A stretch of DNA of 64,000 nucleotides from Neckera pumila (Eukaryota; Streptophyta; Bryopsida; Hypnales; Neckeraceae). Position 1 is the first letter of the stretch. Each line of letters begins with the position of its first letter. Both the position numbers and the translations under genes were made by a program. Under the pieces are notes generated by a model. The model saw nothing but the letters and a program-made list of their open reading frames with translations. It was not told the origin of the DNA and did no database searches. Positions 23,671 to 33,699 of the stretch are shown here, in pieces. Location: the NCBI GenBank assembly GCA_963969595.1, contig OZ018411.1, forward strand, positions 25,108,545-25,172,544, written 5' to 3'.

Positions 23671-25400
23671 ATGGCCACTTGTGTTGCGAAAGTAGGAATT
23701 ATCAGCTTGCTTCCCCACCAAGCTTCCTTCATTCCGAGATATAACTGTACGAGTATTGCTGGTGGCGGCCGCGCGCAGGCGGTCGCGGGCCGACGCGGCG
23801 TGGAGTTTCCCAGACTGGTGACGAGTGGCCTGAGTATCGCCCAGCCGAATGCGAAGCCGCTGAACTTCGCACAAAAGATCGCGGACATGGTGATAGGGGT
23901 GGTGGAAAACGATTTGCATCATCTGCATTGGGGCGACAATGCGCCGCTGCCTTCGACAGTGGATCCCCACGTGCAACTGGAGGGCAATTTCTTCCCCGTG
24001 GAGGAGAGCCCCGCACAGCATAATCTCGAAGTAGAGGGCACGCTCCCGGCGTGTCTGCAAGGCGTGTACGTGCGCAACGGACCCAACCCTCAGTTTTTTC
24101 CAACGGGCCGTCACCATCTGTTCGATGGCGACGGCATGTTGCATGCCGTGAGCATCCATGGAGGCGATAATTCCGTCAGCTACGCGTGTCGCTACACGCG
24201 CACGTACCGCTTCCAAGAGGAGGAGCGTTACGGGCGCGCGTTTTTTCCCAAACCCATCGGGGAGCTTCACGGCTACGGCGGCGTGGCGCACCTGCTGTTG
24301 CACTAGTCGCGGGCATTGCTCGGGATTCTGGACGCGTCGCAGGGGATGGGCATGGCGAATGCGGGTCTGGCGTTTTTCAACAACCGCTTGCTGGCAATCT
24401 CGGAGGACGATCTCCCCGTGGAGGTTCGCCTGACGGCAAATCATGACATCGAGACCGTCGGGCCCTACGATTTCCAGGGCCAGCTCGCGCATTCCATGAT
24501 CGCGCATCCCAAAATCGACCCCCACACTGGGGAGCTTTTCAGCCTCAGCTACAACGTCCTGTCCGCGCCCTACTTGAAGTATCTCGCGTTCTCCGCCGAC
24601 GGCGAGAAGAAAGTGGAGGTGCCCGTCACATTACCGGAAGCCGTCATGACGCACGACTTCGCTGTTACGGAGAATTTTGTCGTGATCCCGGACCAGCAGA
24701 TTGTGTTCCGGTTGAAGGAGATGCTCACGGGCGGCTCCCCGGTCGTCCTGGACCCGAAGAAGACGCCGCGGTTCGGCGTGATGCCGAAATACGCCACCAG
24801 TGAAGGCGAGCTCCAGTGGATAGAAATCCCCGATTGCTTTTTTTTCCATTTGTACAACGCCTGGGAGAAGGGCGACGACGTCGTGGTCATCGGATCCTCC
24901 ATCACCCCCGCGGACAGCCTCTTCAGAACGAGTGAAGTCCCGCGCGCGGTCCTCACCGAGGTGCGCCTCAACCGCGTCACGGGCACCGCGACCAAACGCG
25001 AGCTCGCGGATCTGAACTTAGAAGTAGGAAGAGTGAATCCCAATTACCTAGGCGTCAAGACCCAACACATGTACCTCGCCATTGTGGAGCCATGGCCCAA
25101 AGTGTCAGGGATCGCTAAAGTCAACTTGCAATCAGGCGAAGTCGTCGCGCGCTATAACTACGGCCGTGACCGCTTCGGCGGCGAGCCCATCTTCGTGCCG
25201 CGCACATCCGACCCCGCAGCGCCCGAGGACGACGGTTTTTTGCTCGCGTTTTGCCACGACGAGTCCACCGGCGCGTCGAAGCTGCTCGTCCTGGACGCGG
25301 CGTCGCCGTCACTAACCCAAGTCGCAGCCGTGAAGAGCTGCCGTCACGCGTACCTTACGGCTTCCACGGCACATTCATCCCGGCGGCCGATCTGCCATGA
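23671..25400 (+). pseudogene. NCED-like: NCED-type carotenoid cleavage dioxygenase, disabled
   Basis: Intronless and about 576 codons long, typical of 9-cis-epoxycarotenoid dioxygenases, which cleave 9-cis-epoxycarotenoids in plastids to xanthoxin, the committed step of ABA synthesis. The ATG at 23671 directly follows an in-frame TGA. A plastid-transit-like N-terminus precedes the fold: YVRNGPNPQF, HHLFDGDGM, KPIGELHGYGG, MANAGLAFFNNRLLA, SEDDLPVEV. The four iron-binding His are visible in MIAHPK, MTHDFA, FFHLYNAWE and YGFHGTF. Two lesions: TAG at 24304-24306 within LLLH-stop-SRALLG, and two extra bases (ag, 25336-25337) that throw the last 20 or so codons, including the fourth His, out of frame. 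In the shifted frame the family's end is intact to TGA at 25398-25400. KPIGELHG and the lack of introns favour NCED over CCD1 or CCD4. The GC-rich codons contrast with the AT-rich surroundings. Confidence 0.9.
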
Positions 25401-26380
25401 TCCGTCGCCCCTTCTTTTGCCGTGTTTTCGATTCTCGTGAGGACTGCGTGCCCAACTTGTGCATAGCCAGCTACAATTGCAACCGTTTTTTCGCAGTCTC
25501 CGCTTGTACATTAAATCTCACGGACTCGACGCCGTCATCAGTTACGGTTACGGTTACCATACAACAATCATCTCAGTTTTACGGGCCCCTGGCTGTCGCC
25601 ATCCTCGCCAAGCACCCATCCATTTGAGATCCTCGCGACCTCACCTTCGGAGCAAGCTTTGAATTGAGCTTTGTGCTGTTTTTTGTGGATATGGATGTAA
25701 ACCTTGCTAGCATGAGGATGTTTTTCTGGGAGCCCTTGTAGCTGACCTTGTGTAAATCAAGCCCACACTTTTTATTATTGCAAACTCATCATTTTCAGCA
25801 TTTATAAAGATTGAAATTTTTGATGCACTTGTGGTCTGAATCTTCATGGAGTACTCTCGTGCTTCCTTGACTCGATTCTTGGTATGTTGCTCCGTTGACT
25901 CAGATGCTTGTTGTTTCGAGAACATATTTTTGCTCTGTATCTGTTCCGAAGTCTGGCAGTTGCTTTTTTGCAGCAGTTGTGTAACGACCACGACGTGAAA
26001 ATCGAACATCGGACTTCGTGAAAACTGGCGAATAGGATGTTATAAACATCATTCAAAGCCACTGCAGTTTGAAGCAGGGGGCTGAATGTACCTTCGCCCA
26101 CCTACTTGTTACACCAATTGCTGTGTCATCATGTTGCTGTGCAAGCTTGACATTGTGGATTGTGATAAGGTAATGCAGTGATCGAGAAGGAAGCTTCGGA
26201 CAATCTCAAGAAGTCGTGTGCATGGCATTTTAGGGTTTCCGTCGGCTGTCTATAGCCTTACTTTATAAAGTCAATGTTGACATTCGTGAAGTGGTATAGA
26301 AATTTTGTACTACCTGTTTGGGAAAAGGAAAGTGTGTTAATGTTACCCATGCTCTGCTTTTAGTGAAATTTTTGCAATTT
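25401..26380. other. 3' flank of the NCED-like pseudogene
   Basis: Composition falls from GC-rich to AT-rich. It probably includes the old 3' untranslated region; no separate gene is recognised. Confidence 0.45.
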
Positions 26381-26800
26381 CTACTTATAAAAAAAATTGC
26401 ATTTCAACAATTGCAAGGTGGATTGTGTAATGAGTTTGATAGCTCTTCATTTGAACTTAAGGTTTTTGGAAACGCATTTTAGTGTGCTAACATTATTTTT
26501 AGTTGTTCATGTCACCTCCAATCCCCAAAAATTCTTATATGCAAATATCCCAAACATTGTGGGGTGTGGCAGTATACTAAAAATAGAATATGCACATATC
26601 TCTTGCTACAATCTCACAACTCCTATGCAATTTTGCACTCAAAATTGGTATGCATACTAACAAGCAAGTGCTTTAAACTTTTGAATGGTTAGATTTTGAA
26701 AAAAAAAAATTGCTCTATTAGGGATAACTATAAGCCTGTGCTCCTTTTTCATAGGAAAAACACATTTGGAAAGGCTTGGGCATTTAGAGTTAATACAAGA
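26381..26800. repeat. repeat X, left copy
   Basis: Matches 56600-57005 in reverse orientation (aaaaattgcatttcaacaat ... caatccccaaaa ... atgcatactaa ... aggcttgggcatttagagt), with scattered differences along about 400 bp. In both places it lies beside repeat Y, so X and Y probably belong to one larger element. Confidence 0.65.
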
Positions 26801-27536
26801 TTTTTCGCCATTTGGCTCCAGCCAAAAGATGTTGGATATTTTTTATAAAGGAAATTTTCATTTATTTTGGTCAATATAACTAAGATTTGTGCAGTATTTT
26901 ACGATCATTAACCAAATTTTACCTAGGGATCATCTAGTTTTGGTATAGATCTAGTTTTGTGTAGAGTGTCACCAAGTACTTTCCAAGTGATCTCATGAAT
27001 ATTGAAGAAATAGATGGCCACTTCTTGTGAGGTCCCAATTTGTCACCTGGGACTCATTGTTTTCTTTTTTTCATTTCTTACAAGTTTGAGTGTACTTTTA
27101 GTTACAAAAAATCCAAAAAAGAGTGTAAGAACAAAATAGGTGTGTCACATGTCAATATAGCATTTGGTCCCTTATCAATAAATGACCTTCAACTAAACCC
27201 GATTCCCATTTGTAAATAGGTATAAACCGGGATTTCACATGATTAAACGGATTTATAGTAAATAAAGCTAGAATCGCCAAAACCACAGTGTAAGTGACTT
27301 CTTAGGTCTAGAATTGGTCTGAGGGAATACTGTTGAGGTCATAGGTCCATTCCCAACAATAAATTTCACTTTCCCCATTCTATCGACGAAATAGCAGAAA
27401 CCTCAATTATTAGGCCTGAAGGAGTTACGATCGCAAGACGGACACCTGGGAGAAATCTAGATATGCAATATGTTGTTCTTGAGTGGGAATCATATTTGGA
27501 GACCAATGGCAAAATTGATTTGCCAAAATTGGCAAA
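26801..27536. other. segment between repeats X and Y
   Basis: About 730 bp present here but reduced to about 120 bp in the inverted X-Y pair at 56-57 kb, so it is probably an insertion or was deleted there. 27366-27530 is less AT-rich, but I recognise no protein. Confidence 0.35.
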
Positions 27537-28280
27537 GGGTCGTTGCAAGAAACACTTGTCCTCTTTTTGTCCCCTTGCCCTTGGACAAGTAGATTTTTGC
27601 TCATAACTTTTGCATCTTAAGTCCAATTTCTATGAAATTTGAACTGAAGGTATATATAAAAGTTTCAGAAATTGAGTAATTTTTTCAGATTTTTAAAAAT
27701 TATTTTACTATTTTTTGAACTACCTCCAATTGGATGTCTACCTTGGCCATTTGGGGGGGGGGGGGGGGGGGGGGGGGTAGTACTATTTTTGACCCAAAAA
27801 TGCATATTTGAAGGTGAAATTTGGGAGACAAGGAGTTCTTCTAATGTTACACAAGCCTACAAAGAGATTTTCTAAAAATAGTATTATTTCAACCTTCCAC
27901 ATGTGCTCAAAGTCCACTACCTTTGCGCACGTGCAGAGGATATAATTTTTTTTTCCCATAGATGAAAATTGTTGAGAAGAAGCATCTTTAGATAAAGAAA
28001 AATGGTATTTTTTTGAGAATTTTTTGAATTTTTGTACTATTTTCTAAAAATAAAATCCCAAAGGGTCTATTTTCTTGCCTTTTTCAACGCTCTTTGATCG
28101 TCTATAACTCTTAGGGATAAATTTTTCTAGGTCTGAAATTTTCACACATTCACTTTTTTGAATGTTTACATATTATCCATATTTTATTTTATTTAAAAAA
28201 AAATTATTTCAAAAGCCACAATACTTCAGTACTAAGGCTGTTTTGAGCCAAAATCGTTAAGTGTTTCTTGCAACTACTCC
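27537..28280. mobile_element. repeat Y, copy 1: TIR element with Harbinger-like ends
   Basis: Left end GGGTCGTTGCAAGAAACACT pairs with right end AGTGTTTCTTGCAACTACTC. Related copies lie at 58099-58812 (same strand) and near 55985-56481 (inverted). The element is about 744 bp with no usable ORF and carries the 25-base G run at 27753-27777. Confidence 0.65.
27753..27777. repeat. homopolymer of 25 G
   Basis: An uninterrupted run of 25 G on the plus strand inside repeat Y copy 1. It is absent from the matching part of the inverted copy near 56.3 kb. Confidence 0.9.
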
Positions 28281-30690
28281 AAAATGCTACAAAAATTGGT
28301 CGGTCTTTCTTGCAACAATCCTAAATTGCACCAACGAATTTTGTGGAAAAAATCATCTAGGGTCTCTCTATTATTCAAGGACTCTTAGTGAGGTTCAAAT
28401 TTTCTACAAATATAGTTGCAGAATCTATGTAGTGGCCTTATGGTCCTTTAGGAGTTAACTAGATCTAGTGGCCTAATCAACAAACTATTTCCATGAATTC
28501 TTCATTCATAACATTTTGAAGCAAAATATATTAGTAGAACTCATGGTAAATGTCAATGACTCCATTGAAAAATGAACTTTAGCACTTTTCAAAAAATTGC
28601 AAATCTATGGGATCATTGTATGTGGTGGTGAAGGTTGGAATTAATTACTTAATTAATTTTAGGAGATGCTTTTAGCAAGTTTTTAAAAATAAGAAGGTTT
28701 GTTCTGTTTTAGACAATTTGGTTTTGAATTTTGCATTCAAATCTAAAACAGAGAATGTCCCAATAGACTTCCATATATTAATTAGCTGTTTGTTTAGTTT
28801 ATTATGTTGAGATCTTTGGAACCGTGCATCTCTCGATCACGTTCTTGGTACCATTGGAATGCCTCTTGCAAGGAGGGGTGCATGGACTTTGTTTCGTGGC
28901 GTTCAAACCTATATTATAAAAGTTATGGATTTTTGAATTATTTTTGAATTAAAAATTACTTTTACTTTATTTTGATTGTGGCAACAACATAGGGTACACT
29001 AGTTATAATTTAAAAATTTAGAATATGAATGTATTTGAATGGTTATATTGCTAGATCTCATGGAATATGACTTGTCATCAGCATCAATCGCGAGATTTGG
29101 AGTTAATAGACTCTCAAGGCTATTGCACACTATGTCCCAAGTTCCAAGTCCCACCGAATTTTCAAGATCTAATTGTTAGAGAGTTGATAATTAGGACTTG
29201 AGGATTCACACTAGGTTTTTTGGTGAAATAGTACCATATTGCACTCCAAAAAATAATTTAGCTAAAAGAATGACAAGAAATTGTGAAGTTTTTTGTCAAA
29301 AAACTTAAAATTAAGAAAAAAATTTGGATGAAATCGCTAGATTGTAGATGAAAATAGAATTATGGATATATAATATGTAGAAATGTGATATTTTAGTCTA
29401 TCTAATATGTGGATGGATGCTGAAATTTAGAGCACCACTGTGATATTTTATATTGCCACTTTGGCACTTTATAAAATATGAAAACAACAACAACTAATTT
29501 ACACTACAATCCAAGTCCAAAGTCCTAAATTGTTCAAAATGACACCTTTGTGGCGACAATTTTTGGAAGTTTTGGCACCAAGGAAGTGGGACATGGAGGC
29601 CAAATTGGGTCTAGCTAAAATAAAAACCCAACTTGGCCTCCAAGTTCCAATAATTTTTTTTAGTATGAAATAAGGAAAAAAAACCCACCATACAAAGCAC
29701 CCTAGTTGACTTAAATTTTGTCCAACTCTATCCACTCTTGATTTGATGCTAAAAGTACCCGCTTTCCAAAAAATATTTTTTTGACTTTTTTATAGACATG
29801 AAACAAGTTGGGACTTTGGCCCTTCATCACACCATTTAACCCTTAGTGCAGGTTTGATTAGAAGATACAACGTTGTACAGAAGCAGGAGGTGAATACAAT
29901 GCGCAACAGCTTCCATTCAGTGTGTCGTAGATGGCTTCTTTTTTTTTTGAACATAGAATTTGGAGAGAGGATCAAGTTCTGAAATTTTCAGACTGTTTGG
30001 AGGTGCTGTCGTGTTTCAATCATTTTACAGTATAAAATCAGTACTTGAAATAGCAAAACAGTAGAGGTATGGCAAAATTGACCAAGTGTGATGGCTTTAG
30101 TACTGGACCTTGTTGCTTTCCTACGATCCTCCTCAATTCAAGTCATTGACCATCCATAATTTAACACTTATCAACACATATTCAAAGCAGTCTTTCCTAT
30201 ATAGCACAATTGTCATCCAAACTTTCTCAAACCTTGTGCATCCCAGATGCCACCAAATTCATTTCCACTAACCAGAGTGTCGAAACCTACAAAACGTGAC
30301 GCCATCCACAAGCACTCTTGCCAAGTACGGCGTCACACTTGGCAACACCAGCACTTCACTTGTCAGAATCCATCGTCATCCTTCCGCCAGCGAACTACCA
30401 TGAACTGGCTGAGCCCGTTCCACGCAATACACACCCAAAACAAAGTCCTATACCCTGAAACTCCTCGTACAATGCCCTGTATCCGGTTCAATACGCCTAA
30501 ATCCTTGTTCTCCTAGGCAGAGTTTCCGTATTTTGAAACATTATTTTTTAATTTTTTTTCCTAAAAATTCTTTGTCACTTTGCCCCCAGTTTTCTAGTTT
30601 TATGTATTTCCACATGCAGCGCAATACCATCTCAAAATCACAAGTGAACCTAAACCGTAGGCTATTTCTGGTCATAACATGCAAAAGGGG
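28281..30690. other. AT-rich DNA with small hairpins and a TTAA-family end
   Basis: No gene is recognised. A TTAA-family right end (GGTCCTTTAGGAG then TTAA) is at about 28442-28458, its left mate not found. Small hairpins lie at about 28697-28752 (ctgttttaga paired with tctaaaacag) and 29595-29642 (ggaggccaaattgggt paired with acccaacttggcctcc). Confidence 0.45.
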
Positions 30691-30694
30691 TTAA

Positions 30695-31140
30695 TTTAGA
30701 GCGTACCTCCAAATTCCCCCGCCCCTCTTGGAAACGCTCGCAACAAAACTCTACAGTACAACCAATCTCTATTTGCATCCCAGAAACAAAATGTTGCAGA
30801 AGTAACTTGTAGGATAACTACACCTTAAATTGCACAGTTAAGCAATTCAGCATGATTCAGCATGATTTTCAATATTATATTGAAAAAATATTTGTAGGGT
30901 CCCATAGGTAGTCAAAAGGGGATTCTAGATTCTCTCAGAATGTCTTTCTTGGACATCGTGTGAATAAACTACGAATTTTCAAAGTGCTGAGTATAGGTGT
31001 ATTTAGAAGCGATCAAAGAGTCATATGAACAGTGGGAGTACATTTTAGGCAAGAATATCTAGTGTGTGATTTTAGAACGCGTGCGATTTTAAGTGTACTT
31101 ACCTTATACAGAGTCTCATCCGTCGGCATGAGTTTTATAA
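30695..31140. repeat. outer repeat, interrupted; related to 57945-58098
   Basis: Flank segments here (cctccaaattcccccgcccc ... tttgcatcccagaaacaaaa, and after the inner MITE gagtctcatccgtcggcatg) match 57945-58098 in order. At 57.9 kb the inner MITE is missing, so that copy acts as an empty site. Confidence 0.6.
30812..31106. mobile_element. MITE of the GGTAAYTRCACC family, copy B
   Basis: About 295 bp with ends related to copy C (ggataactacacc on the left, gtgtacttacctta on the right). It is inserted in the outer repeat, judged against 57945-58098. Slightly eroded ends, no ORF. Confidence 0.6.
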
Positions 31141-31144
31141 TGCG

Positions 31145-31444
31145 TTAAGGTAATTGCACCTTAAATTGCACAGTTAAGCAATTTAGCCTGATTCAGCATG
31201 GTTTTTACTATTATATTGAATTTTTTTTTTGTGGGGTCCCATTGGTAGTCAAAAGGGGATTCTAGATACTCTTTGAATGCATTTTTTTAACATCGTAAGA
31301 ATAAACTATGAATTTCCAAAGTGTTGAGAATAGGTGTACCCAAAAGCGATCATAGAGTCATATGAATAGTGGGAGTACATTTTAGGCAAGAATATCCACT
31401 GTGCGCTTTTAGGAACCGTGGGATTTTCAGTGTAGTTACCTTAA
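31145..31444. mobile_element. MITE of the GGTAAYTRCACC family, copy C
   Basis: Left end TTAAGGTAATTGCACC (31145 on) and right end GTGTAGTTACCTTAA (to 31444) are inverted repeats. TTAA sits at both edges; the right one is shared with the next element. The interior closely matches copy B. Confidence 0.7.
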
Positions 31445-32369
31445 CCCCTAAAGGATCGAGGCCCTTTTTTTGCCAAAAAACACTCAAAACTGCCATTTCT
31501 ATAGCAAAAAATAAAAAATTTGAAAAATGTTTTTTCCCCACATCTAACCGTAGGATCTTACACCTAACTAGTATGAGAGTGTGTGGAAAAAATTTCAGAA
31601 TTTTTGACCGCACAAATTGCAAGATATCTGCGTTTAAAGTGAAAAAAACAAGTTTTCAGCACATTGGGGGACTAGATTTTTCGACTTTGAACATTTTTAA
31701 CTTTATTTTTTTGCACTACAGAGATTTGAGATTTTAATGTTTATACTAGAGAATTGAGTTATGAATCTAGCCAAAAAAAAAAAGTTTAAGAAAATTTAAT
31801 TTTCATTACTTAAAAAATTTATTAAGTAGAAGTAGGTACGAGATAGAAGGAAAATCTGAAATATTCATATGTTTTAGATGGGATTAAAATGAACTAATCC
31901 CAATGGTGAGATTGTTCTATCAAGTAAACTAAACCATGCAAAAAAAAAGTTTGAAAAATTTGAAAAATTGTATTCAGAATGAGTCCTACAAGAGATCTTT
32001 TTTTCAAAAAGATGCTCTAACTGCCCGAAAAACAAGAATGTCCATAACTTTGTCATAGAAAATCCAAATGAAATGAATCAAAGCTTTCTAGATTGACAAA
32101 AATATGTTCTAAGAGAAAAAAAATACTTTAAAAAAAAAAAAAAAATTGCAAATTTTTTTTGCTGCTCGCCGTCCCTTGCTTTGAGCTTATTTGGTCATAA
32201 CTTTTGTTCCCGAGCACGGATTGTGAAAAAAAATTATATTCCCGTGAAGATAATCAGCTTTTCTACCTCCAAAAAAAGTTTCAAAAAATCAGAAGAAAAT
32301 TTCAGTTCGTAGGTACCTGCCCAAAAACGCATTTGTCCCTCGAAGGGACAATGGTCCTTTAGGGGATAA
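31441..32369. mobile_element. TTAA-flanked TIR element, copy b (921 bp, inverted relative to copy a)
   Basis: CCCCTAAAGGATC begins at 31445 and GGTCCTTTAGGGG ends at 32365. The left flank is TTAA (31441-31444) and the right flank ATAA, one base off. The subterminal dyad TTGTCCCT / AGGGACAA (32333-32351) lies beside the right end, so this copy is reversed relative to 3.5 kb. The interior matches copies a, c and d in places. Confidence 0.75.
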
Positions 32370-32377
32370 CTTATGCA

Positions 32378-32634
32378 GTGTCTCATGGCCAGGGGGGATT
32401 GACCCCTCTATTGCCCCAAGTTTTACCCTTACAGAAAACATTGAAATTTCTTTATATGCCACATTTGATGAAATTTGCAATTTCTGAATTCATATGTGCA
32501 ATTAGAGGCCCCTGATTAGGCAAGGAACATGAAGAAATACAAAATTTGAGTGGCACAAAATAGGGGGCAGTTTTTACATTTACCCTTCCGATGGGGCAAT
32601 AGAGGGGTCAGTCCTCCCTGGCCGTGTCTCTCAT
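32378..32634. mobile_element. MITE with about 31-bp TIRs and 9-bp target duplication (Mutator-like)
   Basis: GGCCAGGGGGGATTGACCCC at 32387 pairs with the reverse of GTCAGTCCTCCCTGGCC ending at 32623. The flank gtgtctcat (32378-32386) recurs at 32624-32634 as gtgtctctcat. A 9-bp duplication with long TIRs points to the Mutator superfamily; no ORF inside. It interrupts the same 'tctcat..gtcggc.tgag' motif seen uninterrupted at about 31111. Confidence 0.6.
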
Positions 32635-32639
32635 CAGTC

Positions 32640-33427
32640 CGTCGGCCTGAGTTTCCCCCGTTGCCGGAATCTGTTAAGTTAAAATGAAATATCCCTGTTT
32701 GCATGAGTTTCTTTGTTGCTGAAATATCTCTTTCGTTAAACAAAATATCTCCGCCATGAGATCCCCCACTGGCCCACTCAGCCCCCCTGGTGCTTGGAAA
32801 AGGTCATAAAGAGGTGATTGAAGGACTATTATCTGCTGCCGTGGCCTTGGTTGTCCTCCCGCCAGTGTCTTTTGGCAATGAAGTGCGCTTTTCATTTGCT
32901 CCCCAAATGAAATCAAATATAAAATAGACTACACAATATAGTGCAATTAGGTTGCCTTACCTCATACTCCCTCCGTCTTGAAATAAATCAAAGGTTTTCT
33001 AAATATACTTGTCTCAAATTAAATTCAAAATTGGTTGTCTACAATTTGATAGACAACAATTGAAGCTAGTTCGAACACCCTCAAGCAAAAGAATCTATAG
33101 GTGTCACACTCCAAAGACTATATAGCAATTCGATCCTTGCAAAGGAATCAAAACGCAACCTCTAATCAACCAAAGGCAAAGAATTCAATCCAAAACTATA
33201 CAAAAAGTGCTACTAAGAAATCTCTTGTTGAGAATTTCTAGAACTTGAATCACAAGAAATTGTCGGAAGTGAATACAAAGGACATCAATGAACATCATTG
33301 CACCAGCATTGCTCAAAAAATGATCAAAAGTAATACCACTGGATCAATTCCAAAAAGGGCAAAAATTTGTCACTTTTTCCGCTTGTTTTCAATATGTGCC
33401 GCTTCACTTTTTACTTCCATTCTTTTA
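32640..33427. other. unassigned DNA with a lone Stowaway-like end
   Basis: TACTCCCTCCGTCTTGAAAT at about 32965 looks like a Stowaway (mariner-type) terminal repeat, but I found no partner. The rest contains no recognised gene. Confidence 0.4.
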
Positions 33428-33652
33428 CACCAACACTATTGATGGTAAATAGTGTTACCTACACTAATTATTTTCAAAATGTTATAACTATTTACTCTTC
33501 ATGAGTAATTTTACCAAAAGCATAGATATTGATATGTTCTAAAGTTCCGGTTCTCAATGAATGTCGTTGGTAAAAATACTCATCAAGACTAATAATTATG
33601 GCATTTTGAAAGCAAGTAGTGTGGATAACACTAAATACCATCATTAGTGTGA
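33428..33652. mobile_element. foldback MITE (about 225 bp)
   Basis: The arm from 33431 (caacactattgatggtaaat, then agtgttacctacacta) pairs with the arm ending at 33650 (tagtgtggataacacta, then aataccatcattagtgt). Arms are about 80 bp and moderately diverged. A separate 30-bp palindrome (ggtttagtagaagacatctt onwards) follows at 33653-33682. Confidence 0.6.
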
Positions 33653-33699
33653 GGTTTAGTAGAAGACATCTTCTGCTAAACCTTGGAGAATGAAGACAC

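Noticed and set aside
23602..24525. Long minus-strand frame opposite the NCED-like gene
   Set aside because: Shadow of GC-rich coding sequence; it has no recognisable motif and the plus strand is clearly a dioxygenase.
30247..30516. 89-codon plus-strand frame
   Set aside because: No motif, low complexity, no paralogue in the window.
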